From positions 416,319-480,318 of the forward strand of contig NZ_BCFL01000016.1 in the NCBI RefSeq assembly GCF_002217755.1: a DNA stretch of 64,000 nt, read 5' to 3'. Of the stretch, positions 35,738 to 43,376 are shown piece after piece. The position numbers and the translations under genes were made by a program. The stretch comes from Streptomyces hyaluromycini (GTDB lineage Bacteria > Actinomycetota > Actinomycetes > Streptomycetales > Streptomycetaceae). Under the pieces are notes generated by a model that searched no databases, had not been told where the DNA came from, and saw only the letters and a list, made by a program, of their open reading frames with translations. Each line of letters starts with the position of its first letter. Position 1 is the stretch's first letter.

Positions 35738-36586
35738 ATGCCCGCGAAGCACCCGCGTCCCACCGCCGCAGCCGTCGTCCTCACCGCTCTGCCGGAGGAG
35801 TACGACGCCGTGCGGGCCCATCTCGTCGACGCCGAGGAGATCGTGCACCCCAGGAGCGGCACCCGGGTCGAGCTCGGCCGGCTCGCGGACACCGCCTGGA
35901 CCGTGGCGCTGGCCGAACTGGGCGTGGGTGCCCTGACCGCCGCCTCGCTCACCACGCAGATCGTCGACTGGCTCGACCCCGAGGCGGTGCTCTTCGTCGG
36001 AGTCGCGGGCGGTCTCAAGGACGACATCGAGATCGGTGACGTCGTGGTCGCCACGAAGGTGTACGCCATCCATGGCGGCAAGCAGACACCGGAAGGCTTT
36101 CAGGCACGCCCCGAGGTCTGGCAGGGCTCGCACCGGCTGGTGCAGGCGGCGCGCTCGGCCCTGCGGGACATGCCGGACGTACGTGGGCACCGCAAGGCGA
36201 TCGCCGTCGGCGATGTCGTCCTGGCCGACGACAGATCGGCCTTCGCCGCCCACATCCGCCACCACTACAACGACGCCTGCGCGATCGAGATGGAGGGCTC
36301 CGGCGCCGCCCACGCGGCCCACCTGAACGGGCAGTTGGACGCCCTGGTGATCCGCGGCATCAGCGACCTCGCCAACGCCGACAAGCACACGGCCGACGCC
36401 TCGGGCTCGCAGACACTCGCCGCCGAACGGGCCGCGTCGGTGGCGGTGGGGGTCCTGCGCAAACACCAGCCCCGGGAGTCCTCCGACTCCGAGGAGGATC
36501 CCCAAGTACGGTACGGCGGCGACCACATCGACTTCAGGGGCGGCACCTTCCACGGCCCCGTCATCGGCAAGCAGACCGGACGCTAG
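35738..36586 (+). CDS. Nucleoside phosphorylase/MTAN-like domain protein (5' half of a frameshifted STAND gene)
   Basis: 282 residues. PNP_UDP_1 fold: VVLTALPEEYDAVRAHL, LAELGVGALTAASLTTQIVD, VLFVGVAGGLKDDIEIGDVV, the specificity loop IEMEGSGAAHAAHLNG with the catalytic Glu, and VIRGISDLANADK. This matches 5'-methylthioadenosine/adenosylhomocysteine nucleosidase-type domains used as N-terminal effectors of NLR-like proteins; it could cleave a nucleotide or nucleoside pool. After the domain comes VRYGGDHIDFRGGTFHGPVIG, the same linker as in the 827-residue STAND protein, and then a TAG at 36584. The NB-ARC domain continues in the +1 frame, so this is probably one gene split by a single extra base. 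ATG 35738 is preferred for the leaderless promoter; ATG 35705 is also in frame. Confidence 0.8.
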   Translation: MPAKHPRPTAAAVVLTALPEEYDAVRAHLVDAEEIVHPRSGTRVELGRLADTAWTVALAELGVGALTAASLTTQIVDWLDPEAVLFVGVAGGLKDDIEIGDVVVATKVYAIHGGKQTPEGFQARPEVWQGSHRLVQAARSALRDMPDVRGHRKAIAVGDVVLADDRSAFAAHIRHHYNDACAIEMEGSGAAHAAHLNGQLDALVIRGISDLANADKHTADASGSQTLAAERAASVAVGVLRKHQPRESSDSEEDPQVRYGGDHIDFRGGTFHGPVIGKQTGR

Positions 36587-38666
36587 CGGCAAGGTCACGG
36601 CCCACGGCCCGGTCCCCCAGGCGACGGCCACCCTGCCGCCGCGCCCGCTGGGCTTCACCGGCCGCTCGGCGGAGCTGGACCGCCTGCTCCCCCATCTCGC
36701 CCCAGACACGGCTGACGAGGACGCCCTCCCCCTCCTCATCTTCGCCGTCACCGGCATGGGAGGCATCGGCAAGACCGCGCTGGCGGTGGAGGCGGGGCAT
36801 AGGGCGCGCGCGAAGGGGTGGTTCCCCGGCGGCACGCTCTTCGTGGACCTGCGCGGCTACGACGACGCCCCGGTCACCGCCGACCAGGCGATCCTGGCCC
36901 TCCTCGACGCTCTCGGCGTCCGGGGGACAGATCTGCCGCCGACCACGGAACGCCAGTACGACGCCTACCGCGCGCTCCTCGCCGATCAGCAGGACCGGAT
37001 GCTGCTGATCCTGGACAACGCCTCGGATCCCTCCCAGTACCTCCCGCTACTGCCGGGCACGGACCACCACCGCGTGCTGATCACCTCCCGGGACCGCCCC
37101 GACGCCCTGCCGGTACGCCTCATCGACCTCGAGACACTCGATCCGGACGACTCCGTCGCCCTGGTCAGCCGGGCACTGTGCGACACCGACGAGCGGGACG
37201 ACCGTCCCACCCGTGAACCGGACGCCCTACGCGAACTGGGCGACCTCTGCGGCCACTTGCCTTTGGCCCTCCAGATCGCCGCGGCGATGCTGCGCCGACG
37301 CCGGCACCGGAGCATCGCCTCGCTGGTCGCCGAGATCAAGGAGACCGGGGATCCGACCACCGTCCTCGACAACGGCAGTCGCGGTACGGATCAGTACGGA
37401 CGTTCGCTCGTCCTCCGGCCTGTATTGGAGACCTCGTATCGCCGGCTGCCTCCTGATCAAGCTCGGTTGCTGCGCCTGCTCGCCCTTGCACCGGGTGCGG
37501 AGACCGGCACGGAGGCGGTGACCGCACTGGCTGACCTGGACCAGGAAACGGTGCTGTCCTTGCTGGAGGACTTGGCCGCCACACATCTCGTCACGCCGGT
37601 CCGGGACGGCGAGGGGGCGGCTTCGGTGATGCGGTGGCGGTTGCATGACCTGGTGCGGGCGTACGGGGTGAGTGTGGTCGCGGGAGATGTGAGGCTGCGG
37701 ATGGAGGGGGAGGCAGCGCGGGAGAGGGTGCTGGGGTTCTACTGCCGGTGGGCAGGGGCAGCGGATGCTCGGTTGCGGTGGCTGCCGAGGATGGTGGAGC
37801 CGGAGCGCTTCAGGGATCGGAGTGCGGCGTTGGCGTGGTTTGACGGGGAGCGGGCAGGGCTGGTGGCAGCGGTCGGGTGGGCTCGGGAGGAGCGGTATGC
37901 GGGCGCGGCGGTACGGCTGGCTCTGCGGCTGGGGGAGTATCTCGACTGGCGACGGTATTTCGACGACTGGATCACCGTGGCCGGCGCCGCGCGGGAGGCC
38001 GCCCACCGTGCCGGGGACCGACGTCGCGAAGCCATCGCGTCGGGCCATCTCGGGCTCGCCCTGGGGGAGGTGGGCCGGGTGGAGGAGGCGATCGAGGCCC
38101 ACACCCACGCCCGCGACCTGCACCGGGATACCGACGACCGCCACGGCGAGGCCAGCACGTGGAACAACCTCGGCATCGCCCTCCATGTGGCGGGCCGAGT
38201 GGAGGAGGCGATCGAGGCCCACACCCACGCCCGCGACCTGCACCAAGATGCCGACGACCGCCACGGCGAGGCCAGCGCGTGGGGCCATCTCGGGCTCGCC
38301 CTAGGGCAGGTGGGCCGGGTGGAGGAGGCGATCGAGGCCCACACCCACGCCCGCGACCTGCACCGGGATACCGACGACCGCCGCGGCAAGGCCAACGCGT
38401 GGAACAACCTCGGCATCGCCCTGCGGAAGGCGGGCCGGGTGGAGGAGGCGATCGAGGCGTATGTCGAGGCTTTGCGCGTCTATCAGGAGTTCGGGGATTG
38501 GTACGGGGCTGGCCAGGCCCTCTTCAACCTGGCCCTCGCCCACGAGACCGCCCAGCGCTCGGCCGACGCGCGCGCCTGCCTACTCCAGGCAGCCAACGCC
38601 TACACCCGCGGCAACGCCCCCACCCAAGCCGCCCAAGCCCGCGCCTGGGCCGCCGAATTCGCCTAG
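36585..38666 (+). CDS. STAND/NB-ARC ATPase with TPR repeats (3' half of the frameshifted gene)
   Basis: The frame is open from before 36585. Its first ATG (36756) lies inside Walker A (TGMGGIGKTALAVEAG), so independent translation from it would lack part of the ATPase. Upstream codons spell TLPPRPLGFTGRSAELDRLL, the usual NB-ARC entry. Removing one base near 36584 joins it to the nucleosidase frame. NB-ARC features: RMLLILDNASDPSQY, VLITSRDRPDALP, CGHLPLALQIAAAML and SYRRLPPDQARLLRLLA. Then four 40-residue TPR units of near-identical sequence and a tail (FGDWYGAGQALFNLALAHE). The C-terminus is homologous to that of the 827-residue paralogue. Probably an NLR-like nucleosidase-effector immune protein, intact or inactivated depending on whether the frameshift is real. 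Confidence 0.75.
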   Translation, partial: SGKVTAHGPVPQATATLPPRPLGFTGRSAELDRLLPHLAPDTADEDALPLLIFAVTGMGGIGKTALAVEAGHRARAKGWFPGGTLFVDLRGYDDAPVTADQAILALLDALGVRGTDLPPTTERQYDAYRALLADQQDRMLLILDNASDPSQYLPLLPGTDHHRVLITSRDRPDALPVRLIDLETLDPDDSVALVSRALCDTDERDDRPTREPDALRELGDLCGHLPLALQIAAAMLRRRRHRSIASLVAEIKETGDPTTVLDNGSRGTDQYGRSLVLRPVLETSYRRLPPDQARLLRLLALAPGAETGTEAVTALADLDQETVLSLLEDLAATHLVTPVRDGEGAASVMRWRLHDLVRAYGVSVVAGDVRLRMEGEAARERVLGFYCRWAGAADARLRWLPRMVEPERFRDRSAALAWFDGERAGLVAAVGWAREERYAGAAVRLALRLGEYLDWRRYFDDWITVAGAAREAAHRAGDRRREAIASGHLGLALGEVGRVEEAIEAHTHARDLHRDTDDRHGEASTWNNLGIALHVAGRVEEAIEAHTHARDLHQDADDRHGEASAWGHLGLALGQVGRVEEAIEAHTHARDLHRDTDDRRGKANAWNNLGIALRKAGRVEEAIEAYVEALRVYQEFGDWYGAGQALFNLALAHETAQRSADARACLLQAANAYTRGNAPTQAAQARAWAAEFA
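38045..38460 (+). repeat. Near-identical 120-bp TPR-coding repeats arranged as a 240-bp duplication
   Basis: Four tandem units start at about 38041, 38161, 38281 and 38401. Units 1 and 3 share GHLGLALG-VG, and units 2 and 4 share WNNLGIAL--AG. This indicates duplication of a two-TPR, 240-bp block. All share RVEEAIEA, and units 1-3 share HTHARDLH. Confidence 0.9.
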
Positions 38667-38671
38667 CCCCC

Positions 38672-39148
38672 TCACCACCCCCGAGCCCCCCGCCCCGGCA
38701 ACACCGCCCACATCCGCGTCCCACCCCCAGGCTCCCGCCCCTCCCCGAACCCCCACTCCCCCTCACACGCCCGCACCACGCACCCCAGCACCCGCAGCGC
38801 GGCCCGCCTCCGCACCTCGCAAGCCTCCGCGACCCGTGGGTGACGATGCCGAGGATGCCCGTCGTAGAGGATCACCCGCAGCGCGTCCTCCCGGTACCGC
38901 AGCGACACGTACACGTCCTCCCCCGGCGTGAACCGACACGCACACGCGGCCAGTTCACTCACCACCTGCACGGCCGCGTCCGTCAGCCCCTCCAGCCCGT
39001 GCACCTTCAGTACGACCCGGGTGGCCGCCCGCGCGACCCGGCAACTGGCCGCCCCCGCAGGCAACGTGAAGCTGTAGGCGAGCGTGTCCGGGGACGGCGC
39101 CGCCATCTCCGAGACCTCGTCAGTGGCGATGGGACAGGACGTAGCCAT
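38672..39148 (-). CDS. RsbW-like HATPase (anti-sigma-factor-type) protein
   Basis: 158 residues from the ATG at 39148 (MATSCPIATDEVSE), with GAGGAG upstream. Single HATPase_c domain of the small Streptomyces type: a beta-rich start (LAYSFTLPAGAASCRVARA), ALKVHGL-like N-box region (AVQVVSELAACACRF, where the usual Asn is replaced by Ala/Cys), YVSLRYREDALRVILYDGHP (D-G region) and WGFGEGREPGGGTRMWAVLP (G-rich lid). Such proteins regulate sigma factors or anti-anti-sigma factors and are frequently paired with XRE-DUF5753 and DUF397 genes, as here (divergent pair at 39390 and 40251). The altered N-box questions true ATP hydrolysis. Confidence 0.8.
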   Translation of the reverse strand: MATSCPIATDEVSEMAAPSPDTLAYSFTLPAGAASCRVARAATRVVLKVHGLEGLTDAAVQVVSELAACACRFTPGEDVYVSLRYREDALRVILYDGHPRHRHPRVAEACEVRRRAALRVLGCVVRACEGEWGFGEGREPGGGTRMWAVLPGRGARGW

Positions 39149-39295
39149 GAGTAACTCCTCTTCATCAGACGGGACTTGAGAGGCCGACCCGACCCCACCG
39201 GTGGCCTGTCGCGCGAACCTGGGCAGGCTCGCGCGATGCACTTCCGGTGACGTCGATCCGTAAGCGACCCGTCACCGACTGTAGAGCATTTGAGG

Positions 39296-39307
39296 AGTAC
39301 ACGTACT
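39296..39307 (+). promoter_or_regulatory. AGTACACGTACT dyad before the XRE gene
   Basis: AGTAC-AC-GTACT within the A/T-richer promoter zone (39275-39320) between the divergent HATPase and XRE genes. Possible autoregulatory operator. Confidence 0.35.
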
Positions 39308-39389
39308 ACTCTCTACGGAACCGGCCGGTGGACCAACCCCCCGCCGCAAGGCAGACTGACCCCGTCAACAGCCAGCCGCGAGGGACCAC

Positions 39390-40241
39390 ATGCCGCCGAG
39401 AAGCACACCGACGGAACGCCAGCGCCGCCTCGGCGAGGAGTTACGCAGGATGCGGATCGCGGCCGGGATGACCACGGAGTACGCCGCCGGCCTGCTGGCC
39501 GTACCGCGCACCAACGTGCCCAACATGGAGTCCGGCCGCTCCGGCATCAGCCCCGAACGCGTCCGCACCCTCGCGGACAACTACGGCTGCACGGACCAGG
39601 CCCTCGTCACGGCACTCGCAGCCATGGCGGGCAGCCGCGAGAAGGGCTGGTGGGAGTCGTACCGGGGGCAGCTCCGCGACGGCTTCATGGACATCGCGGA
39701 ACTGGAGTGGCACGCCGAGGGGCTGCGCATGGCGGTTACCGTGCACATGCCCGGACTCCTCCAGACCGAGGAGCACGCACGCGCGGTCTTCGGCGCCGTC
39801 TTCCCGCCCCTCGCCCCGGCCGACATCGACCTGCGCACCGCCCACCGCATGGACCGGCAGCAGGTTCTCGACCGCGCCGAGCCCCCTGCCCTCGACGTGA
39901 TCCTCCACGAGGCGGCCCTGCGTATGGAGTTCGGCGGGCCGAAGGTGGCGAGGCGACAGCTCGACCACCTGCTGCGCATGTCCGAGCGCGACAGCGTCAC
40001 CGTTCGGGTCATCCCGTTCAAGGCGGGCGGCTTCCCCGGCGCCGGGCAGTCCGTCGTCTACGCCGAGGCCGCCGTACCCCGCCTCGACACCGTCGAACTG
40101 GACAGCACCCACGGTCCCGAGTTCATCGACACGGAGGCACAGCTGGGCAAGTACCGGGCCCAACTCGACGCGGCCGCGGGCGTGGCCCTCGGCGCCGACG
40201 CCTCCCGCGACTTCATCCGCACGCTCGCCGACGACCTCTAG
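39390..40241 (+). CDS. XRE-family HTH protein with DUF5753
   Basis: 283 residues. N-terminal HTH (RLGEELRRMRIAAGMTTEYAAGLLAVPRTNVPNMESGRSG, residues 11-50). The C-terminal DUF5753 starts at WWESYRGQLRDGFMDIAELE and includes VHMPGLLQTEEHARAVF, VILHEAALRMEFGG and VRVIPFKAGGFPGAG. This is the standard Streptomyces DNA-binding partner of DUF397 proteins, whose gene follows 9 bp after the stop. These pairs are implicated in development and antibiotic regulation and behave like toxin-antitoxin-style modules. Start ATG 39390; the ribosome site is weak. Confidence 0.92.
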   Translation: MPPRSTPTERQRRLGEELRRMRIAAGMTTEYAAGLLAVPRTNVPNMESGRSGISPERVRTLADNYGCTDQALVTALAAMAGSREKGWWESYRGQLRDGFMDIAELEWHAEGLRMAVTVHMPGLLQTEEHARAVFGAVFPPLAPADIDLRTAHRMDRQQVLDRAEPPALDVILHEAALRMEFGGPKVARRQLDHLLRMSERDSVTVRVIPFKAGGFPGAGQSVVYAEAAVPRLDTVELDSTHGPEFIDTEAQLGKYRAQLDAAAGVALGADASRDFIRTLADDL

Positions 40242-40250
40242 GAGCACCCC

Positions 40251-40442
40251 GTGCCGGACATCACCTGGGAAGAACCCTTCTGCGGCGAGGGAGCCAACTG
40301 CTTCCGCCTGGGCACCGACCCCCAAGGCAACGCCTACATAGCCGTCGCGGGCCAGGAGGACACCTACCTCACCGACACCCGCGAAGCCCTCCGTGCCCTC
40401 GTCCGCGACATCAAGGCCGGCAGAGCCGACCACCTCCTCTAG
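40251..40442 (+). CDS. DUF397-family small protein
   Basis: 63 residues, GTG start with TAGGAG upstream. WEEPFCGEGANCFRLGTDPQGNAYIAV then ALRALVRDIKAGRADHLL: the beta-rich DUF397 pattern (W--p-CG-----C-----d--G-v-v) with its C-terminal helix. Partner of the preceding XRE-DUF5753 gene and likely co-transcribed. Binds or antagonises the HTH protein in described pairs; exact target unknown here. Confidence 0.88.
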   Translation: MPDITWEEPFCGEGANCFRLGTDPQGNAYIAVAGQEDTYLTDTREALRALVRDIKAGRADHLL

Positions 40443-40454
40443 CCGCCCAGCCCC

Positions 40455-40919
40455 TCACTCGCCCCTCTCCCCCTCCAACACCCCCGGCCGGAACGGCTCC
40501 ACCCCGACCACCCGGCGTACCCTCACCGGCTCGATCAGCAGCATCACCCGCCGCTCTCCCGGCAGCAGCCACGGGTACCGGTCCTCCCCGATGTACTTCC
40601 GGGTCAGCCGGTCCATGGACCGCTCCGCCTCCTCCCCCTCCACGAACCGCACCACCCGCCCCCGGATCTCCACCCGGTCGTAGGGGTTGTCCGGGTCGTG
40701 GTGCGAGAGCGAGACGGCGGGGTTGCGCCGCAGGTTCTCCTCCTTCACGCGGCCGATCGCCGTGTTGACCATGACGTGGTCACCTTCGAGGTCCACCCAC
40801 ATGGGCGACACCTGCGGCACACCGTCCGCCCCGACGGTCGCGAGATGCCAGAAGTTCGGCGCCAGCAGCCGCTCACGAACGTGCTCGTCCAACCTGCCTG
40901 TGCGGTCCACGGAATACAT
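40455..40919 (-). CDS. PPOX-class F420-dependent (or FMN) oxidoreductase
   Basis: 154 residues from the ATG at 40919 (MYSVDRTGRLDEHVRERLL), with GCGAGGA upstream. Split beta-barrel flavin/F420 fold: NFWHLATVGADGVPQVSPMWVDLEGDHVMVNT, RVKEENLRRNPAVSLSHHDPDNPY, VEIRGRVVRF and MDRLTRKYIGEDRYPW. The R-K-NL-R pattern is typical of PPOX-class F420-dependent reductases of actinobacteria. Substrate unknown. Converges with DUF397 across 12 bp. The short tandem repeat just upstream (40947-40978) lies in its promoter region. Confidence 0.88.
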   Translation of the reverse strand: MYSVDRTGRLDEHVRERLLAPNFWHLATVGADGVPQVSPMWVDLEGDHVMVNTAIGRVKEENLRRNPAVSLSHHDPDNPYDRVEIRGRVVRFVEGEEAERSMDRLTRKYIGEDRYPWLLPGERRVMLLIEPVRVRRVVGVEPFRPGVLEGERGE

Positions 40920-40946
40920 AGGGGCATCCTCGCCTCGTCCCTGTCC

Positions 40947-40978
40947 CAGCAAACCAGCAAACCAGCAAACCAGCAAAC
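40947..40978. repeat. Four perfect tandem CAGCAAAC octamers
   Basis: An unusual A-rich octanucleotide array of 32 bp in an otherwise GC-rich intergenic region between divergent genes. Copy number is prone to slippage and could alter promoter spacing. Confidence 0.85.
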
Positions 40979-40991
40979 CCCCGCAGACTCA

Positions 40992-41020
40992 TTGACCTGA
41001 CTAGACCACTCCACTTACCT
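40992..41020 (+). promoter_or_regulatory. Sigma70-like promoter of the sugar ABC importer with a DasR-like site
   Basis: TTGACC (40992-40997), a 17-bp spacer and TTACCT (41015-41020) form a good promoter. Overlapping it, ACCTGACTAGACCACT at 40995-41010 matches 13 of 16 positions of the DasR element ACTGGTCTAGACCACT (consensus recalled, not searched). It would place a repressor on the promoter. Confidence 0.5.
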
Positions 41021-41083
41021 TCACACGGCAAGAGAGACGAACCCCCAGGCCACAGTGCAGTGGCCGCCGAGGAGGTCGTGCCC

Positions 41084-42451
41084 GTGCGCCCCACCGCCGT
41101 CAGCATCCTTGCCCTCTCCCTCGTCACCGCCGCCGCTTCCCTCACCGCGTGCGGCAGCGGATCCGGGAGCAGTCCCGACACCGTGAAGATCTCTTTCAAG
41201 CAGTCCACGGACAACTCCATCAAGGTGATGGACACGTATCTCGCGGACATCAAGAAGCAGTTCGAGAAGGAGTACCCGGGGAAGAAGGTCGAGCTCGTTC
41301 CGATCAAGGCCCCGGACTCCGAGTACTACACGAAGCTGCAACAGATGCTCCGGTCGCCCCGGACCGCTCCCGACCTGGTCTACGAGGACACCTTCCTCAT
41401 CAACTCCGACATCACCAGCGGGTATCTCAAGCCCCTCGACTCGTACCTCGCCAAGTGGCAGGACTGGGGGCAGTTCGTCGACACCGCCAAGGCGGCCGCC
41501 CAGGGTGAGGACGGGAAGACGTACGGCGTCCCGGACGGGACCGACACCCGTGGGCTCTGGTTCGACAAGCGGGTGTTCAAGAAGGCCGGGCTGCCCACCG
41601 ACTGGCAGCCGAAGACCTGGGACGACGTGCTCGCCGCCGCCCGGACCGTCAAGGAGAAGGTCCCCGGCGTCACGCCGCTGAACGTCTACACGGGCAAGCC
41701 CGTCGGCGAGGGTGCCACCATGCAGGGCTTCGAGATGCTGCTGTACGGCACCAACGACGGGACCACCGACCCGCTGTACGACAGGACGAGCAAGAAGTGG
41801 ATCGCCGGGAGCCAGGGGTTCAAGGACGCGCTCTCGTTCGTCGAGACCGTGTACAAGGACAAGCTGGGGCCGGACGTCTCCGACGCCCTCGACCCCAACT
41901 TCGGCACCGCCGTCCGCGGTGAACTCCTCCCCCAGGGCAAGCTCGGCATCGACCTCGACGGGTCCTGGCTGCCGCAGGACTGGCTGAAGGGCAGCGGGCA
42001 CGAGTGGCCGGACTGGTCCAAGGACCTCGGCCTCGCCTACATGCCCACCCAGCACGGCCAGGCCCCCGGCCAGGTCAGCATGTCCGGTGGCTGGACCTGG
42101 TCCATCCCCAGCAAGGCGGCCAACCCCGACCTCGCCTTCGACTTCGTCAAGACCATGCAGACCAAGGCGAACGCCCAGAAGTGGTACATCGCCAACTCCG
42201 GGATCGCGGTACGCAAGGACGTCGCGAGCGATCCGTCGTACACATCCGCCCAGCCGGGCATCAAGTTCTTCACCGACCTGGTCGCCAGTACCCACTACCG
42301 GCCCGCCTACCCGGCCTACCCGAAGGTCTCCACCGCCATCCAGGAGGCCATGGAGAGCGTGACGACCGGTGACGCGTCGGTCGACAAGGCGGCGAGTACC
42401 TACGATTCGACGCTCAAGGACGTCACCGGCAACCAAGTGGTCACCCAGTGA
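41084..42451 (+). CDS. ABC sugar-transporter solute-binding lipoprotein
   Basis: 455 residues from the GTG at 41084, chosen because GAGGAGG lies 8 nt upstream; this also gives a compact lipoprotein signal peptide (RPTAVSILALSLVTAAASLTAC) with lipobox LTAC. The mature protein is a family 1 sugar-binding fold: NSIKVMDTYLADIKKQFEKE, YTKLQQMLRSPRTAPDLVYE, YGVPDGTDTRGLWFDKRVFK, and a C-terminal ISGGWTWSIPSKAANPDLAF-like segment (MSGGWTWSIPSKAANPDLAF). The two permease genes follow with a 4-bp GTGA overlap. There is no ATPase gene, so a shared MsiK-type ATPase is expected. Substrate is probably an oligosaccharide or amino sugar; the upstream DasR-like site favours the latter. Confidence 0.92.
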   Translation: MRPTAVSILALSLVTAAASLTACGSGSGSSPDTVKISFKQSTDNSIKVMDTYLADIKKQFEKEYPGKKVELVPIKAPDSEYYTKLQQMLRSPRTAPDLVYEDTFLINSDITSGYLKPLDSYLAKWQDWGQFVDTAKAAAQGEDGKTYGVPDGTDTRGLWFDKRVFKKAGLPTDWQPKTWDDVLAAARTVKEKVPGVTPLNVYTGKPVGEGATMQGFEMLLYGTNDGTTDPLYDRTSKKWIAGSQGFKDALSFVETVYKDKLGPDVSDALDPNFGTAVRGELLPQGKLGIDLDGSWLPQDWLKGSGHEWPDWSKDLGLAYMPTQHGQAPGQVSMSGGWTWSIPSKAANPDLAFDFVKTMQTKANAQKWYIANSGIAVRKDVASDPSYTSAQPGIKFFTDLVASTHYRPAYPAYPKVSTAIQEAMESVTTGDASVDKAASTYDSTLKDVTGNQVVTQ

Positions 42452-43368
42452 GTCAGGCAGTGCGTCAGGCAGTGCGCCAGCCAGGGGAGCGGTCGGTCGG
42501 TCACCCTGTGATCGGCCGGCGACTGTTCCGCGCTCTCCCCCTCACCCCCGCCCTGGTCCTGCTCCTCCTCTTCCTCGGCGGGCCCATCGTCTACTGCGCC
42601 TGGATCGCCTTCACCGACCTCCAGCTCACCGGCCAGGCGCACTCCTCCTTCGTCGGTTTCGCCAACTTCCGTGCGGCGTTCCACGACGACGCCTTCCTGA
42701 ACGCCGTCTGGCTGACCCTCGTCTTCACCGTGCTGTCCGCGCTCGTCGGGCAGAACACGCTGGGGCTGGCGCTCGCCGCGCTGATGCGGCGGGCGTCGAA
42801 GCCGGTACGGACGCTCACCGGCGGGATCGTCATCACGGCGTGGGTGCTGCCGGAGGTCGTCGCCGGGTTTCTGCTGTACGCCTTCTTCCGGCGGGAGGGG
42901 ACGCTCAACGCCATCCTCGACTTCCTGCATCTCCCGTCCCAGAACTGGCTGTTCACGCTCCCCATCCTGGCCGTGTCGTTCGCCAACGTGTGGCGGGGCA
43001 CCGCCTTCTCGATGCTCGTCTACTCCGCCGCCCTCGACGAGATACCGAACGAGATCGAGGAGTCGGCGGAGGTCGACGGCGCCGGCGGCTGGCGGCGGAT
43101 GTGGCACATCACGCTGCCGATGATCCGGCGGTCCATCGGCACGAACCTGATGCTCAACACCCTCCAGACGCTCTCCGTCTTCGGGCTGATCTGGGTGATG
43201 ACCAGGGGCGGCCCGGGGGACAGGAGCCAGACCCTGCCCCTCTTCATGTACGAACAGGCCTTCCAGAACAGCATGATCGGGTACGGCACCGCCGTCGCCC
43301 TTCTGCTGCTCCTCGTCGGCTCGCTCTTCTCCGTCGTCTACATGCGGCTGCTGCGCACGGAGGTGTGA
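42448..43368 (+). CDS. ABC sugar-transporter permease (MalF type)
   Basis: 306 residues if the GTG at 42448, overlapping the binding-protein stop, is used. The first 20 residues derive partly from a duplicated 12-bp unit (TCAGGCAGTGCG twice, 42453-42476), and a GTG at 42508 (MIGRRLFRALPLTPALVLLL) is an alternative start. Six TM segments; the EAA loop is EIEESAEVDGAGGWRRMWHITLP, which contacts the ATPase. MalF-like but without the large periplasmic loop. Functions with the next gene as a heterodimeric channel. Confidence 0.92.
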   Translation: MSQAVRQAVRQPGERSVGHPVIGRRLFRALPLTPALVLLLLFLGGPIVYCAWIAFTDLQLTGQAHSSFVGFANFRAAFHDDAFLNAVWLTLVFTVLSALVGQNTLGLALAALMRRASKPVRTLTGGIVITAWVLPEVVAGFLLYAFFRREGTLNAILDFLHLPSQNWLFTLPILAVSFANVWRGTAFSMLVYSAALDEIPNEIEESAEVDGAGGWRRMWHITLPMIRRSIGTNLMLNTLQTLSVFGLIWVMTRGGPGDRSQTLPLFMYEQAFQNSMIGYGTAVALLLLLVGSLFSVVYMRLLRTEV

Positions 43369-43376
43369 GCCGAAAG

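Noticed and set aside
38041..38460. Possible assembly duplication of the TPR region
   Set aside because: Units carry scattered differences in a two-unit pattern, which fits biological duplication better than assembly collapse or error; long reads would still settle it.
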